From contig NC_069134.1 in NCBI RefSeq assembly GCF_026914265.1, forward strand, positions 14,229,205 to 14,293,204: DNA of 64,000 bases, written 5' to 3'. Shown here one piece after another: positions 48,786-61,900 of the stretch; positions within the stretch are counted from its first letter, which is position 1; every line of letters starts with the position of its first letter. This DNA comes from Mya arenaria (Eukaryota; Mollusca; Bivalvia; Myida; Myidae). The notes under the pieces were generated by a model. It was given only the letters and a program-made list of their open reading frames with translations. It searched no databases and had not been told where the DNA came from. A program made the translations under genes and the position numbers.

Positions 48786-49499
48786 AACATAATTCAGATG
48801 TACTATTGACAAACCACAGTATGCATGACGCAACCATGCAATAAATAGCTCCCAAATTGTAAACACAGGCATGCATTGTGTTGTAAAGTGCTTATTTATG
48901 GGTTTTTTACTTATTAAAAAAACACCGCACTTTGTGAGTTCGTTTATTTTCAAATCATTCACATTCCATATTAAAAGTTAATAGATAAATATTTATAGGA
49001 CAAATATAATGCCTTACAACGAGTAACTCGGTTTGTATTAATATATAAACTGCAATGTAGAGCTCGTCCTGAAATTAACAATAAACAATTGTAAGAACAT
49101 TTTCCATGCATATCAACTGTTATTTTAGCAAATAAACAATACGCATACACCTGATGTACACATGACACCTTAAATATTTACAAATAACACATTATAGAAT
49201 CCCAGTACAAATGTCTGTTCATTCGCGAGCATTTCATTGACTGTCCATTCACATTTTCTTGAACTTACAAACAGAGCCTTGTTTGTCAGTCTTTGCACAA
49301 TAATATTAAATGCCAAACAGTGTGGTTCCAACACTTTAAATATGATAAACAAAAATACAAACACTTACTATTAAATAACCTACTATAAAATTTGGAAAAC
49401 AGAGACCGGATGAGACCGGGACCGGGAAATAGTATCGCCCACGGGAAATAGGATAATTGCGATAGCCAATCACGCATCAGATAAATCAAATATGGCCGC

Positions 49500-51480
49500 G
49501 CCCATGTAGACTTACATGGAAATTTCTTAACGGTGTTACGAAGTATGCAAGGCCCAAAAACAAAAGCATTTTGACGAATATAAACACATAAAATGCCAGT
49601 GCTTAAATACTCCCTTAAATGGGCACACTACCGCCCATGGCCGCCCAATACTGATCATGGTTTGGTTCGTTTTGAGTACGTCTGCCGGTTTTGCAAAGTA
49701 TTTTTGCAATTACTGTGAATTGTATAAACTTGACAGTATTAAACCATGAAACTAGTGATACACCTTGCTATTCCAAAAGGTAAAAAAAGCCTTTTGAAAA
49801 TTATGAGGCAGCAAACATATTGAGAACATTAACAAAGCTGCATATGAAAACTTATGTGTAATGTTTTGAACCTGTCATTCCCTTGTAATAAACAATGGGT
49901 GAGTCAGTGATTTTAATTTGATGTAAATAAAATGAGTAAACAAAATGTTGGGCTCGTGGGTTTGTTGCTGGGCTCGTTAATTTAAAAAGCTACGAGCCCA
50001 GCTGGCTAGTGGTCCGGAAAAGTTATATCCCTGCCTCTATCTAGCGTGACAAGCGACAGCATTTACGTTCGCGCTTTCGTAGTTATAACATCGGGTCGTG
50101 TTCAAATCGAAACCGTGAGTTTCGGATATTACCTAAGTTTATATTAAAAGATTAAAAAAGGATTAATAATATTAGCTATTATTTATCAAGTAAATTTATT
50201 ATTAAATAAATAATATATTTGACAAAACTAGTATTCCGCATATGATAACAAAGTTCCCGTTAACTTAACTAACTTAAATATTTATATAGTTTATACTTGA
50301 AACCTTTCAGTCGTCTGCTGTATAAATGTATTGTTGTGTAAACGCAATACTTCATTTAGTGTTAGTGCACTTGTGTAGGAAGGACGTCTATGTGTATTTT
50401 TCGTGGTCGTGTTAAATGTGAGTGGATCGTCACTAGTTGCAGGTTTCCTGGTCTCCAGAAAAGGTCAATAAAGGTGATACTTTCGCTAACAATCAGAACT
50501 AACAAAAATCTTTCTGAATTAAGATTTTATTTGGATATAAGAATAAACAAGCTGAACAATTTATTTCAGAGAGTATTGCCAAAAATAATCATATAATGTC
50601 TAAACTAATATGTATCAAGAGGTTGGGTAAAGTTTCTTATTTATAAATAAAAAAAATAAGTATTATTGTGATAATTAACGTATATATACATATTGTTTTA
50701 CGTTTACACTATTGATCGTCGGAAAATTAAAGTAATTCCTGATTTATCTTCCAAATAATCCACACAGTTTTAACGATTTTAGGGGAAAGGAAACAAACAG
50801 CTAACTTACAAAAGCACTAACTGACTCTTATTGGTACAAACTAGAACGAATTGGCACTGGCACAAAATCGGTGACACCTGCAAAGCAACTAACACTTCAT
50901 ATGGCGTTTATTCTCCCATACTGTAATGTTTCGCGAATGAGGTATATGTAATACACATACATGACATAGCGGCAGATTTATGATTAAAGTTTGAATATAA
51001 CTGTTATTATACGGAGAACTAAGCAAATGAGAAAAAACTAAGGCACCCTTTATACGGCTTATATATTCCTGCCTTTTTAGGTTTCGTTAATTAAGAAACG
51101 GGTTTTGTTCAAGATAATTGTTGTAAGTGTACACTATAATTTAATATCATAATTGAGGATATTACCATATGGTGAAATGGTTTTAAAATTACAACTTGTG
51201 CATAAAATTCAAGTGAATAAATGACATTTTTCAATTCCTATCCTAGTTTGTCAATTACTCGAAACAAATGAACTCAACTCTTACTTTTAAGAGAGTACTC
51301 ATAAATGCATGTTTCATAATGCTACGCCATTAAAAAATAAAGCAGCTATTCTTCTATTTCTTTCTAACATCATTGAGTAAATTGAATTTATTAATGGCAC
51401 CAGTAGCTTTTGCGAAACATGCAATAAGTTTTTTTTGTTAGTAGAGATTTATTCTAAATGTGTGTGAGGCCATAACTTAC
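49500..51480. other. Stretch without recognised features
   Basis: AT-rich DNA. The 68-codon open frame at 50390-50596 (+) lacks any known motif. Part of the region could be the promoter side of the G2E3-like gene, but no signal is identifiable. Confidence 0.55.
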
Positions 51481-51502
51481 TGAAATACTCAAACATGGAG
51501 GT

Positions 51503-51662
51503 GAAATGATAATGTTTATTAAAGTACTACAAAAATGGTTATTTCATGTCACTTTTTCATGATGAATTCCCCATATAATCAAGAAACTTATTATTCCCTT
51601 CAAGTTGTCATTCCAGCATGAAATAACCATTTTTGTAGTACTTTAATAAACATTATCATTTC
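51503..51662. mobile_element. Perfect 46-bp inverted repeat around a 68-bp loop
   Basis: The arms 51503-51548 and 51617-51662 are exact complements over 46 bp. The left arm begins GAAATGATAATGTTTATTAA and ends TGGTTATTTCATG. Perfect identity implies a recent origin or gene conversion. It could be a tiny MITE or a hairpin RNA source. Confidence 0.88.
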
Positions 51663-52145
51663 GTATGAAAGTTACAAACATAAATAGAACATAATTATTG
51701 AACTGTTATATAAAAAGAGAACATTGTTTACTAGATGAAATGCATTTATAACATAACATGCCTTGTTTTTAGCTGTTTAATAATACTAAAATGTATGAAA
51801 TTGGACAAATTGCATAAAAACTGGTCAATGGAGTTATTATGTTGACTTCTCCATTTACATGGTAAAGAAGAGTTGAAAATGGATGTTTTTAGTTCAAAGT
51901 GATATTAACACAAAAATAGAATGTGTCTTATAAGACAATGGCAAATTTTTCAAATATGATAAAAATAATGCATACAAACTGAATATGTATAAGACTATGC
52001 ATGAAAGAAATAACTGTTTCTATTTTTCACAAAGGTTTTGAAATACAACAATGCACATATAAGCATAAATAGGCCAAATATGCACAAAATAATAGTAAAC
52101 AATGTGTGAAAGTGATACTGAACACTTTAAATAATTTCTTTGTGT

Positions 52146-52480
52146 ATTAAATGAATATATACCAGAAAAGCAATACTAAATCAAATCCAAATTGTATAAT
52201 AACATGAAGAACACCCCTTTATGAATATCTTCATAACAAATCAGAGTACATGTAAACAATAATCATTTATATAATTAGTATCAAATGTGTCTACTTTAAA
52301 GAGTGTTTTCATTTGCATTAAATTAATATATACCAGAAAAGCAATTATAAAAATCCTTAAATGTATAAAAAACTGAAGAAAACAAAGAATGACACCCATT
52401 TATGAATATCTCCAAAACAAATCAGAGGTCACCTAAACAATAATCATTCATACAATTAGTATCAAATGTGTCTAGTTTTT
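52146..52480 (+). repeat. Tandem dimer of about 172 bp
   Basis: Both halves share TATATACCAGAAAAGCAAT, TTTATGAATATCT, AACAAATCAGAG, AACAATAATCATT and TTAGTATCAAATGTGTCTA (first near 52155-52294, second near 52327-52474). Confidence 0.8.
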
Positions 52481-52509
52481 GTGTGTCTGTTTATTATCTT
52501 TAAATGAGC

Positions 52510-53310
52510 ATCTTTAAAGTGAAACTCTTATTTGAAATCAATACATATAACAGGGCTTCCATTAAGAATTTGAAACTGGAAGTATAAACTTCCTGTCCAT
52601 CAATTTTGGAAGTTTTACACTGAAATGTGGACGTTAAAATCTCCTGAATACAATATCTTTTTCCACTATTTTTCAATTAGAATGTTAAAAATCAAGTAAT
52701 TTGTAACTTTAACTTGCCAAATTCAAAGACTTATATTATAATAAATCATTTTATTTATTTTATCATAAGACTGATTGAAATTGTGACCATAAAAGTAATA
52801 TTGACACAAGGTTTGAATATTTTGAATTTCCAAGCTTTCTACTTTGGTGGTTTTCTTCAAAATTATGGAAGTTTTTGTACTTCCTAGAAATCAATTTTGA
52901 AAGTTTTAACCCATTTCTAAGGAGTAATATACTTCCTTTAATGGAAGCCCTGCATATAATTGTATTTATAACACACATCAAATTGACTGATAAAACAATA
53001 ACTACTTACTAAATAATGCATTTACTGAAATATTGTTTACTGATTTATAACAAGCTTGTGACTCTGTTTATAATAGCAGAAAGCATGACAAATATTAAAT
53101 GATTGGTGATTGCTAAAAGATTTACTGTGGTCTTCTATACTATCACAAGGCAGAAATACCATGTTTTATGTTCATTCTTATTAGCAAATTGAACTCAAAA
53201 TCGTTCATTAGAAACATTGTTGTTGACATCTATCAACCCATTTTGAAAAATCAAAACAATAATATTAATTGTGATAAGTCTTGTTTGGGAGTAAGAGTGC
53301 ATCTTTAAAA
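52510..53310 (+). mobile_element. MITE-like repeat, copy 2, split by a nested insertion
   Basis: The left part (about 52510-52552, TTTAAAGTGAAACTCTTA) and the right part (about 52957-53310, ending AGAGTGCATCTTTAA) together match the 42440 and 61545 copies. They are separated by the CAGGGCTTCCATTAA element at 52552-52955. Confidence 0.75.
52552..52955. mobile_element. hAT-like MITE nested in another MITE, about 404 bp
   Basis: The left end CAGGGCTTCCATTAA is the complement of the right end TTAATGGAAGCCCTG, apart from one base in the middle. CATATAA lies on both sides, consistent with a 7-8-bp target duplication. The CAGGG start and the duplication size suggest hAT. Inside are subterminal TTGGAAGTTTT/GGAAGTTTTTGTACTTCC motifs. 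No coding capacity. Confidence 0.75.
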
Positions 53311-53329
53311 ATAGTGTGTGTTTCACTTT

Positions 53330-54720
53330 ATATGAAATATGTACCAATTCAATTTGACAAATGAGACAAACAATTTAAGTAAGGAAATAGAAGTAGTAAT
53401 TGTACATAATACAAAACAACAACAAAATTGAAAAAGCTCAATATAACAGGAAATCTATTTGAAAACCAAAAATATTAAAGACCATAATTATTTAAACTGA
53501 ATTAAGGTATTTAAGTTATACACACTTTAATAAAAGCTTTCACCAACAGCTTAATTATTATCAAGGTACACTATGAGACTTTTATCCAAATTTTGAAGAT
53601 ATTTTACCGTGAATTAAAGTTATTTAAGTTTTATTACACCCAACCCCAAACTCCAAGGGCTACAAAGAGCAAAAAGTAAATATTTTGTCTATATTTGATT
53701 TTTGTTTCACATTATCAGAGCTTATGAAATAAACACAACAGTTTCTGGTGAAATAAACTTCAGTTAACAGAAAACATACGTTCAACCGAACAGCATTATT
53801 GATGCACATGCAAAAAAATCATTTTGATTGATCTTGTGAGTCTTCTGAACAGAGCAGTATTTCGATGTTTGAAAATATAAAGCAGTTTTATAAATTCATA
53901 AAAAAATAATTAATAATAAGACAACCTGCTGAAAACATTTTAAATATTTCTATGATGTCTAATGAACAATTTAAAAGACAATTTATGATAGTTTACCGTT
54001 CAATTTTGAAGAAAGTATACATAATGTCATTTAACCATACATTTTTATAATAATAAAATGCTTAAAAATCAACCCTTTTCTTGTAAAAATTGATAAAGCT
54101 TTATTGGACTTATTTATAAAATGTAATCATTCAAATAAATGAATTTTACATATGATACTAACTCAGAATTCAGATTTAAAAACAATGAATGTACTTTCAA
54201 ATTAAAATATGTAAAGAAACAAGAACACTATGTACATGTAGGCGGTAATGCCCCTCCAAAAATGTCAGAGTAAAAGTTCTCAACTAATTTGTCTTTTTAA
54301 TATTATAACATGTAAACAGTCTCTGTAGGTAATCGATGTCTATTTGTTTTATTTTGTCAATGGTATTCTTACATTTAAATTTTTTCACAATAAGTCTTCA
54401 CTCTTCAACATTTGAAGTTTGGTCTGTTCCCATGCGTTTGTACTTGTAGTGTGTGCACAGTTGATAAATACTCAATGCTGAATCAATGCTGATTTGGTTT
54501 TTATGCCCCTTCAGGTTCTTTACTCATCTAGAATGTTTAGTGCTGTAAAGGAAAAAAATGTACTTTAAAAGCCTTTCTAACTTATTAGTATAGATAATAA
54601 TACTGCCATACATATACAAAATAAAATATAAACAGTTTAATATTTCTCGACATTATTTAAAAAAACAACAACAAGCTGATACATACATGTAGATAATATA
54701 TAAAGAAAATTACTAAATTT
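53330..54720. other. Stretch without recognised features
   Basis: Very AT-rich DNA with no gene, structured RNA or repeat family that I can recognise. Confidence 0.55.
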
Positions 54721-54730
54721 ATCAATAAAA

Positions 54731-54786
<56 letters not shown>

Positions 54787-54812
54787 TGTCATCACCACCA
54801 CCACCACCACTC
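54731..54812 (+). repeat. (CAT)n microsatellite followed by (CAC)n
   Basis: About 18 uninterrupted CAT units, then CATTGTCAT and about seven CAC units. Confidence 0.95.
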
Positions 54813-55383
54813 AATGATCTAACATAGTATTTAATGCAGGCTGGAATTCTTCATAACCCCAATTTGTTGACTTAGTAATATTCAGTCATTTTCCTACCTG
54901 AAAGAAATTAAACTTCTGATTATCAACCGGCAGAAACTACAACTGTGAAAGACAAATGCACATGTACCAATTATACATTCTGCACTAATATCCGTTTTAG
55001 CCAAGAGTAAATTGGTAAGCACAAACGTGTAGTTGTGCATATGGTTGATAATGATTTACAACAGTACGGGGTTTTAACGAGACCTACACCAAGCAAATGA
55101 ATGTCGCTAGTGTCAAAGCTGTCGTGGCTTCCAGCCCGAAACCATGTATGTCTTTTCTTACAGGTTTATTTTGAAAATATGCAGTTTGTAAACAAATAAT
55201 GGATATGTTTATGTATTATGGTATGTTAAAAATAGGTCACATACCAAAACACATCATTTTTAAACAAAATTTTAAGTCTACTATTTTTCTAAGATAAAAC
55301 AATCAAATAAAAGATTACATACTCATATCATATACATAAATAATGTGCATAAGTACAATTAAATATATGAAACATGTACATAA

Positions 55384-55776
55384 TGCACCAGTCAATTGTA
55401 ACCATGGCCCCCCCAGGTCCGGGGTTATGCCGGGGATAGCCAGGGAAACGGGCTGTGTTTTTACCTTTCAGGTGGCCCTGCAGTGCCGGGTGAATGCGGT
55501 GGTTTTGTCTTCGAGCAAAATATAGCGGGGAATATGCCTTACCTAGGCTCCCTGGGGTGCGGGGCATATGGCAGGGATTTGACCATCAGTTCGTCCTCGC
55601 AGGACGAGGATTTTACCTGGGGTTGGCTGGACCGAAAGTCAAAGTAACCATGCCCCACCACCGCATTCACCCGGCACTGTGGGGACACCTCGAAGGTAAA
55701 AACACGGTCCTTTTCCTCCGCTATCCCCGGTATACCCCCGACCTGGGTGGGGGCGTGGTTACAATTGACTGGTGCA
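55384..55776. mobile_element. MITE with TIR TGCACCAGTCAATTGTAACC, copy 2 (393 bp)
   Basis: The longest copy here. TGCACCAGTCAATTGTAACC at the left pairs with GGTTACAATTGACTGGTGCA at the right, flanked by ATAA and TAAG. The interior is GC-rich with internal inverted segments (CGGTGGTTTTGTC, ACCACCGCATTCACCCGG). It shares GACTTTCGGTCCAGC (one strand or the other) with the 29934 copy. Non-autonomous. Confidence 0.85.
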
Positions 55777-57460
55777 TAAGTAGATGTAACATGTGTATTT
55801 ATAATAATATATAATTATAGTACATGTATGTAAAAATATTAACACGCTGTCTTAACATTTAGCAAATAAAAATGATTTAAGAATTCCAAAGATAAATTAA
55901 AAAACAAACATTTTTGAACACATCAACGTACAAAACTACTCAAAGATACTTACATACATAGCCCTTTGATACGAATATCTCAGTTCTATGACGATTGTTG
56001 ACATTCGTTTTTTCGACAGAAAATCTTCTCTTACGCGTATAATTCACTTATAATCCATGTTTTACTGTAATGACTCAAATTGTTAGGTGTATCGTAATCA
56101 ACTGTCAGTGTGCACTTTGTTTACTTATTTTAAACGTATATTCATGATAAAATCATCACCCGAGTTTCCAACTGCTACGATGTAGAAATTCCATTATTGA
56201 CCTATGAATAGCGGGGAAATACCTTCTGGTTCTAAAAATAGCAACATCCGGTATGTGTTACAACTCGGGGGCAATCGTAATACAATTTTACTAATGTCAC
56301 CTTCAACACATTAACAAATAAAGTTAGGTGAACATTTAATTCCAATATCGATAAGATTAAAGAAAAAAAGATTACCTCATGGTTAATCAATGCAGTAAAC
56401 ATAACAAAACAACATTACACATAATTATTCCCATTCACATAATTACCGGTCCACACATTTTACATTTCCGGAACATGATTTTTCAGGTAACCAATCGGAA
56501 AACGTAAACGAATCGGGAACAGTTATTAAAATTATTTGTCGTTCTTCCAAAATAATGTTTTGAAGATAAATTGAAGACTATCTTTTCAACCATAAAAAGC
56601 ATTTTTAACACACATGCATTTTTTAATCATTATAAAATAACAGTAAAATCCAACTGTCAACCAACTTAAAAACCGCTCCTACCACTAACTAAAATAAATT
56701 CTCATTCCATAATAGGCGCGCACTTCAGTGCGGCGCCAAAAACCAGGTGTGTTTATCAAAAATTGTTAGGTACCGCCTTGGAACGGTCAGTAAAATGTAA
56801 ATTTACTGGGGGGTTAAGTGCACAAACCTCACTCCTATCCCAACACTCCTAAATAAAGAAAAAAATGCAAAAGGTAAATCTTATCAAAGTATGCATTCAC
56901 TTGAGGAAACTTAACAATAAAACAAATAATAATAAACTTATAGGTAAACCCAGGTACTTCTATGATTAGAGATCCCAACTCACTCTGCAAACGGAAGACG
57001 ATGCAGTCATTGTTTAAAACTATGAACATCACACACATTCTGCCTTATAAAATAAAAGGTTTAAAACTGTGTGGTCATAGAGTTTCATAATAAAAAGCAT
57101 CATTGTACTTAAACTGGAAACAAATAAAGAAAACATTATTAAAACTAAAAGCAACATGTATTAGCTAATCTTTCCTTCCAAATGATTTGAAAATGTAAAC
57201 TATTTGAAGAAAATAAAGTCACATGCCATAACACTCCGAGTCAGCCAAAAAAGGTTTTAAAGATAACATGAATTAGCAAAATCTTCATAAAATCAAAGGA
57301 CTGAAAGCTTACTTATGTAAGGATTCTATATTCAACCTTATATTTTGTTTCAGGAATTCATCTTCGAAAACTACAAGGCAAGTAAGTACTCTTAAAGATA
57401 TTGCCTTTATATCCGCGGTTTAAATAAATTCCAAGTAATTCAAGGGGTCTATATGTCTAA

Positions 57461-57706
57461 CTACATGCTGGACGGAAACATTTTAATTTTACGAATTTTC
57501 TTTAAAACATCACCATTAAAATCGGGATGAGCAATACCATTAGCTATCAGCGATTTAAGACTATTATTGTACTTTGATACAAGATTATAATGATCATTAA
57601 CAAATTTTGAGAAAGTTTTCCTTAATTTATAATATCTGAAACCCTGTTTTAGAAGTGTTTCCGTCATATGTTTCCTGCGAGAGCTGAACTTTTTACTTCT
57701 GTACAT
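57461..57706 (-). mobile_element. Fragment of a mobile-element protein, probably the region upstream of a reverse transcriptase
   Basis: An 81-codon minus-strand frame includes FSKFVNDHYNLVSKYNNSLK and GIAHPDFNGDVLKKIRKI. This resembles a block I recall in many invertebrate retroelement proteins (HSDLVSKYN ... GDLVYKFRKI). No reverse transcriptase follows in place, so it is an isolated fragment. The assignment is from memory and tentative. Confidence 0.4.
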
Positions 57707-58259
57707 AATCTAGAAAATCTTATCAACTGTACAATAAAAACACTATATGATGGTGAACTAGGAACATATTTTTTTTATCAAACTTTCAAAAAATGTCAAA
57801 AAGGTTAAGAGAAGTCATTTGGATATACACACATTCCGATAAGTTTACATTACTAAAAGATACTGGGACTTGGACTTTAAACATAAAGGATACATGTGGA
57901 TAAATTTAGATGAATAGATGAATATTTGTATTGCTATTATTTCTATGCTAAAGCAGTTAAAATATCTTGAAGTTTTAATATGATTTTGGAAATATATCCT
58001 ATTTTCTAATTATTTGAAATATTTAAAATTCATTTATGATGCTTCTGTAATACGGGCCGTGTTGTACTTCTAAAATTCCTCTAAATTCAGTACAGTTTCT
58101 TTTATCAGACCATTGTATTCTTGCTAATTGTCGAATAAACAATCGTGTGAACTAAATATCATACTTGCTCATTTTTGATAATAAATACCACTCTTCTTAT
58201 GTTGTTTTGTTTTTTTTCATTTTCTTTTCTCATATATGCCCCTGGACTGGTATTCATAA

Positions 58260-58329
58260 TGCACCAGTCAATTGTAACCACGCCCCCCCCCCCCCCCAGG
58301 TCCACAATTCAATACGATTGACTGGTGCA
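58260..58329. mobile_element. MITE TGCACCAGTCAATTG, copy 3 (70 bp, nearly TIRs only)
   Basis: Two termini remain around a run of 15 C: left TGCACCAGTCAATTGTAACC, right ATTGACTGGTGCA. The interior seen in the 211-bp and 393-bp copies is gone. Confidence 0.8.
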
Positions 58330-58668
58330 TAAAACATCATTTCCCAACTTAAACTTCTTTCTTAGGTTCAGTATTTTACTGGTCATATGATATGATAACT
58401 TAATACTATCTGAAATACTTCATGTTCATTAATTATATGTAATTCTCTTAATTTTATGTTTAAAAACATGTAGTTTTTTTCTTAATTGTACCATGAGCAT
58501 GACCATCATGACTTAAGCTGTTTTTTGAATACCATCTCAGTTTTCATAACCATACCCCTTAAAAACTTGAAGAGGGTATAATCTCCCTTATTCAACCAAC
58601 GCTTGTGTCACACTTAACTAAAATCTTATACGTTCATAATTGGTAGTATTATAGCACCTGGGATTTTT

Positions 58669-59050
58669 ATGCCCCAAAGGGTTATCTGACCGTCTGTCCG
58701 TCCATACGTCCTTGCCAACGGTTTCCGATCAATATCTGAAGAACGCTTAGACCCAGGGTTCTTAAGCTTTGTAAGCAGGTTGGTCACGGCCAGCAGATAG
58801 AGCCTTTTGACTTTGAGGTAAGTTGGTCAAAGGTCAATGTCTCGGTGACCTTAAGATTAATTTCAGATGAAAATCGGTTTCAGATCAATACATGTATATA
58901 AAGGCAGGTTCTCCATAACCAGCAGCTGAACCCTATTGCTTTAGAGGTCAGTTAGACTTCGGACATGGTAAAGGTCCCTTAAACATGACCAGCACCCTTA
59001 CTAATTTGATGTCAGTTGGTCAAGAGTCAAGGTCGTGGTGGCCTGGAGCA
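58669..59050 (+). mobile_element. Pearl-like element, degenerate, without recognisable 3' end
   Basis: The 5' ATGCCCCAAAGGGTTAT is followed by CCGTCTGTCCGTCCATACGT and GGTCAAAGGTCAATGTCTCG, the same order as at 15165 and 19086. Core units are diverged, and the hairpin plus TCTTGTT end was not found. Confidence 0.6.
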
Positions 59051-59599
59051 TAGAGTATGCATGACTATTAATATTGTAAGCAAACAATTGAAGGATTATT
59101 ATACATTAATCAATAATTTGTTATAATCTTACAGCTATATAATCTGTATAATCTATGTATTTTTTGAACCGGTATTATTAATAGTATTCATTGCATTACA
59201 TGTTATATCACTTATATAATATGTTAAATTACTAAGCAATGGAACAAGAGAGAATTTATAAGAATCATTGCTATTGTAAAAGGAATGTATTTATTAAATT
59301 CATGGCTTCTTTAATGTAGATTGCTATCTTAGTTGTTCTTTTGCTTAACAAAAGTCGTTTAAACATATCTAAATTTGGCAATGATATTTTACCTGTGTAT
59401 TTTAAGCGAAAGTGTCTAAATTTACTACAGCATAATTGCAAAATCTTCTTAAAATGCAGATCATTACTATTTAAAGCTACATAGATTTTAAGGTATTTAG
59501 AGGGCCACGTGATATGTAAATTTAATTTCGTTATGAATTAAAATGTCAAAATAGTGAAGAGAAGTCATTTGGATTTACATACAAAAAAATAAGTTTACA

Positions 59600-60710
59600 C
59601 CACTAAAGCATATTGGGAACAATCAATTTTACAAAATATGGAAAACAGAAAAAGCCTCAACTGAATCATGGAACAAAATTGAACAACTCTGTTTTACCGA
59701 GCTAAACTATGATATTACTGAAAAATACATTTCATATGGTTCAATGATAACTATGAGAAACTTACGAAAATTCTCAATAAAGCCTAACCAAAAATTCAAC
59801 CAAATATTTAAAAAAAAGGTTAAGAAAATAGTCCCATGGTGTAAAACTAAATTTAAAATTTTAAATGTAGGAAAAACTCTAAACTTTTAAAAATTATCAA
59901 CTATTAAACATGACAACTGGCTAATGACAAGGCTTAAAGGTAAGCAAACAATACGAAATGCTAAAAAGCAAAGGTGGGAACATTTCTGCTTGAAAATAAC
60001 TCACAATACAAATACTAAGGAACTTTGTACGAAAAGTAAAATGAATTCCATTGCCCAAAGGACCACCATTTAAAATTGGCGATAAAGTAATGCACAATCC
60101 CAACGAAAAGGCAGAAATATTAGTAAAACATTATGAAAATATCAATAGCGATAATGAATATACACAACACTTCATTGAGATAAAAAATATGACCAATAAA
60201 ATTCTAACGGATGAAATTCGCAACGGAAATTTCTAATGAATATATTGAGTGTAATGCAGATTTCAGAATAGTTGAACTATACAAAACACTGGCTAATGGT
60301 ATAAGTTGAGCACCTGGTGAAGATTGCATAGCTTCTGATATTCTTGGAAACAAAGTACGAACAACTGAAAAACTAATACTTCTAAGCCTTTAACCAATCC
60401 TGACAATCAGGTTCAACACCACACTTATGGAGTGAGACTGCAATAATTCATCTCCTAAAGTCAAATAAAACAAAATATGATTCCGCATCATACCGGCAAA
60501 TCTCATATACATCAACTGTCGCTGATTTAATGCAAAACAATGATAAAACCTAGATTATGTAACTTCCTTAAAAAAAATAAATATCAAAATTCCAATCAGG
60601 TTGCAGAGTCAATCATTTATGTGAGGACAACATAGATAGACTGGAAACATAATTGTAAAAGGACACAAAAATCTTGACAACAAATACCTGGCGACAGTAT
60701 ACTTGATCCT
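59600..60710 (+). mobile_element. Old degenerate LINE fragment (reverse transcriptase region)
   Basis: Translated pieces in shifting frames resemble a LINE linker and reverse transcriptase. One is KAEILVKHYENINSDNEYTQ (in 60051-60236), the usual 'HF' linker. Another is NG(I)..APGEDCIASDIL near 60300, as in KSAPGPDGI. Others are TAIIHLLKSNKTKYD and SYRQISYTST near 60450-60510, then SGCRVNH near 60600. Several stops and frameshifts interrupt it. Jockey-like is the best guess. Confidence 0.55.
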
Positions 60711-60740
60711 CAGAAAATGATTTGACAAACTATGGAATTG

Positions 60741-60784
60741 CGGATGATAACCGCAATTGCCGAAAGGCAGTTCATTTAAGGAAT
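60741..60784 (+). repeat. 44-bp direct repeat, left copy
   Basis: Identical over 44 bp to 63653-63696 (begins CGGATGATAACCGCAATTGC, ends TTCATTTAAGGAAT). The copies face the same way, 2.9 kb apart. Confidence 0.9.
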
Positions 60785-60922
60785 TAATTGCGAGGTTGAT
60801 GTCATTATCGGGGTATGAACGTTAATGGGCTGGTCAAAGTGTGTGGAGTCCGGACTCCACGCGTACTTTGACCAGCCTAATTGCGTGCATATCCCCAATA
60901 ATGACATCGATCCCGCAATTCA
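60783..60922. repeat. Palindrome with about 70-bp arms
   Basis: Centred on GAGTCCGGACTC at about 60851. Arms: AATTGCGAGGTTGATGTCAT, GGCTGGTCAAAGTG on the left; CACTTTGACCAGCC-like and ATGACATCGATCCCGCAATT on the right, with several mismatches. It starts exactly where the 44-bp repeat ends, suggesting that both belong to one foldback element. Confidence 0.82.
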
Positions 60923-61237
60923 TTACTTGTATTTACAGAAATAGTTCATTATTTCATTCAAGAATTTTTTAAACAATACTTCATGTCATTTAAGAAACCT
61001 TTCTTACACATTCTGTAAATGGAATGACCCAACTGTAACCGGAAACATTTTATCAAATGACGTCACAATAACGCGGAAAAAGATCAACCAATTAAAATCA
61101 CTTTAAAACGTAAAATTGAAACACTTATGACAACAATACATTTAACATATCACAAATAAACACTCTAAAATGTTGATTTATATTTTACGGGACTTGCTGA
61201 GACAATACAAACAATAACAAGATGAAAAATGTTCATG

Positions 61238-61239
<2 letters not shown>

Positions 61240-61293
<54 letters not shown>

Positions 61294-61312
61294 TATTATA
61301 ATAATAACAATA
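61240..61312 (+). repeat. (TAA)n microsatellite
   Basis: About 18 AATAATAAT units, then imperfect ATTATTATAAT and AACAATAAC units. Confidence 0.95.
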
Positions 61313-61544
61313 ACAATATCTTTATTTAGAAAAGGTATATACACATTATGACATGATTACAGGTTCAACCATAACAACACCTTATTTACAATGTGGACTT
61401 CTCTGTAGTAAAACAAACAAACAAAAACAAAATGCAATTGGTTAATCATAAAAATCATAAAACATCTGCATTGCACTTATACGTACATTCGTATACAAGA
61501 ACTAATGATGTTTTGAATATTATTATTCTATACAAATCATGTGT

Positions 61545-61900
61545 AAAGTGACACTCTTATTCAAAATTAATACATACACATGTATAACAAACATTAATTT
61601 AAGTGATAAACATTCAACTACTTACTAAATAATGCATTTATGGAAAATATTAATAACTGACAAAAAGTTTATAAACCTTGTGTTTAATAGCTGAAAACGC
61701 AAAAATATTAAATAATTGGTGGATGGATAAAGATTTACTGTGATCTACTATCGTCTCTTAAGGTAGAAATGCCGTGTTTTCTGCACATTTCTTTCAATTA
61801 AAACCATTGTTTTCGACATTTATCAATCCTTTTTGGTAAATTAAAACATTTGTATTAAATATGGTAAATCTCATTTGGGAGTAATAGTGAATCTTTAATT
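61545..61900 (+). mobile_element. MITE-like repeat, copy 3 (AAAGTGACACTCTTA family)
   Basis: Full-length copy starting GTAAAGTGACACTCTTATT and ending GGGAGTAATAGTGAATCTTTAA. The ends are imperfectly complementary. It is homologous to 42440-42745 and to 52510-53310. Confidence 0.75.

Noticed and set aside
55494-55814. 106-codon frame
   Set aside because: Lies inside the 393-bp MITE; GC-rich filler rather than a gene.
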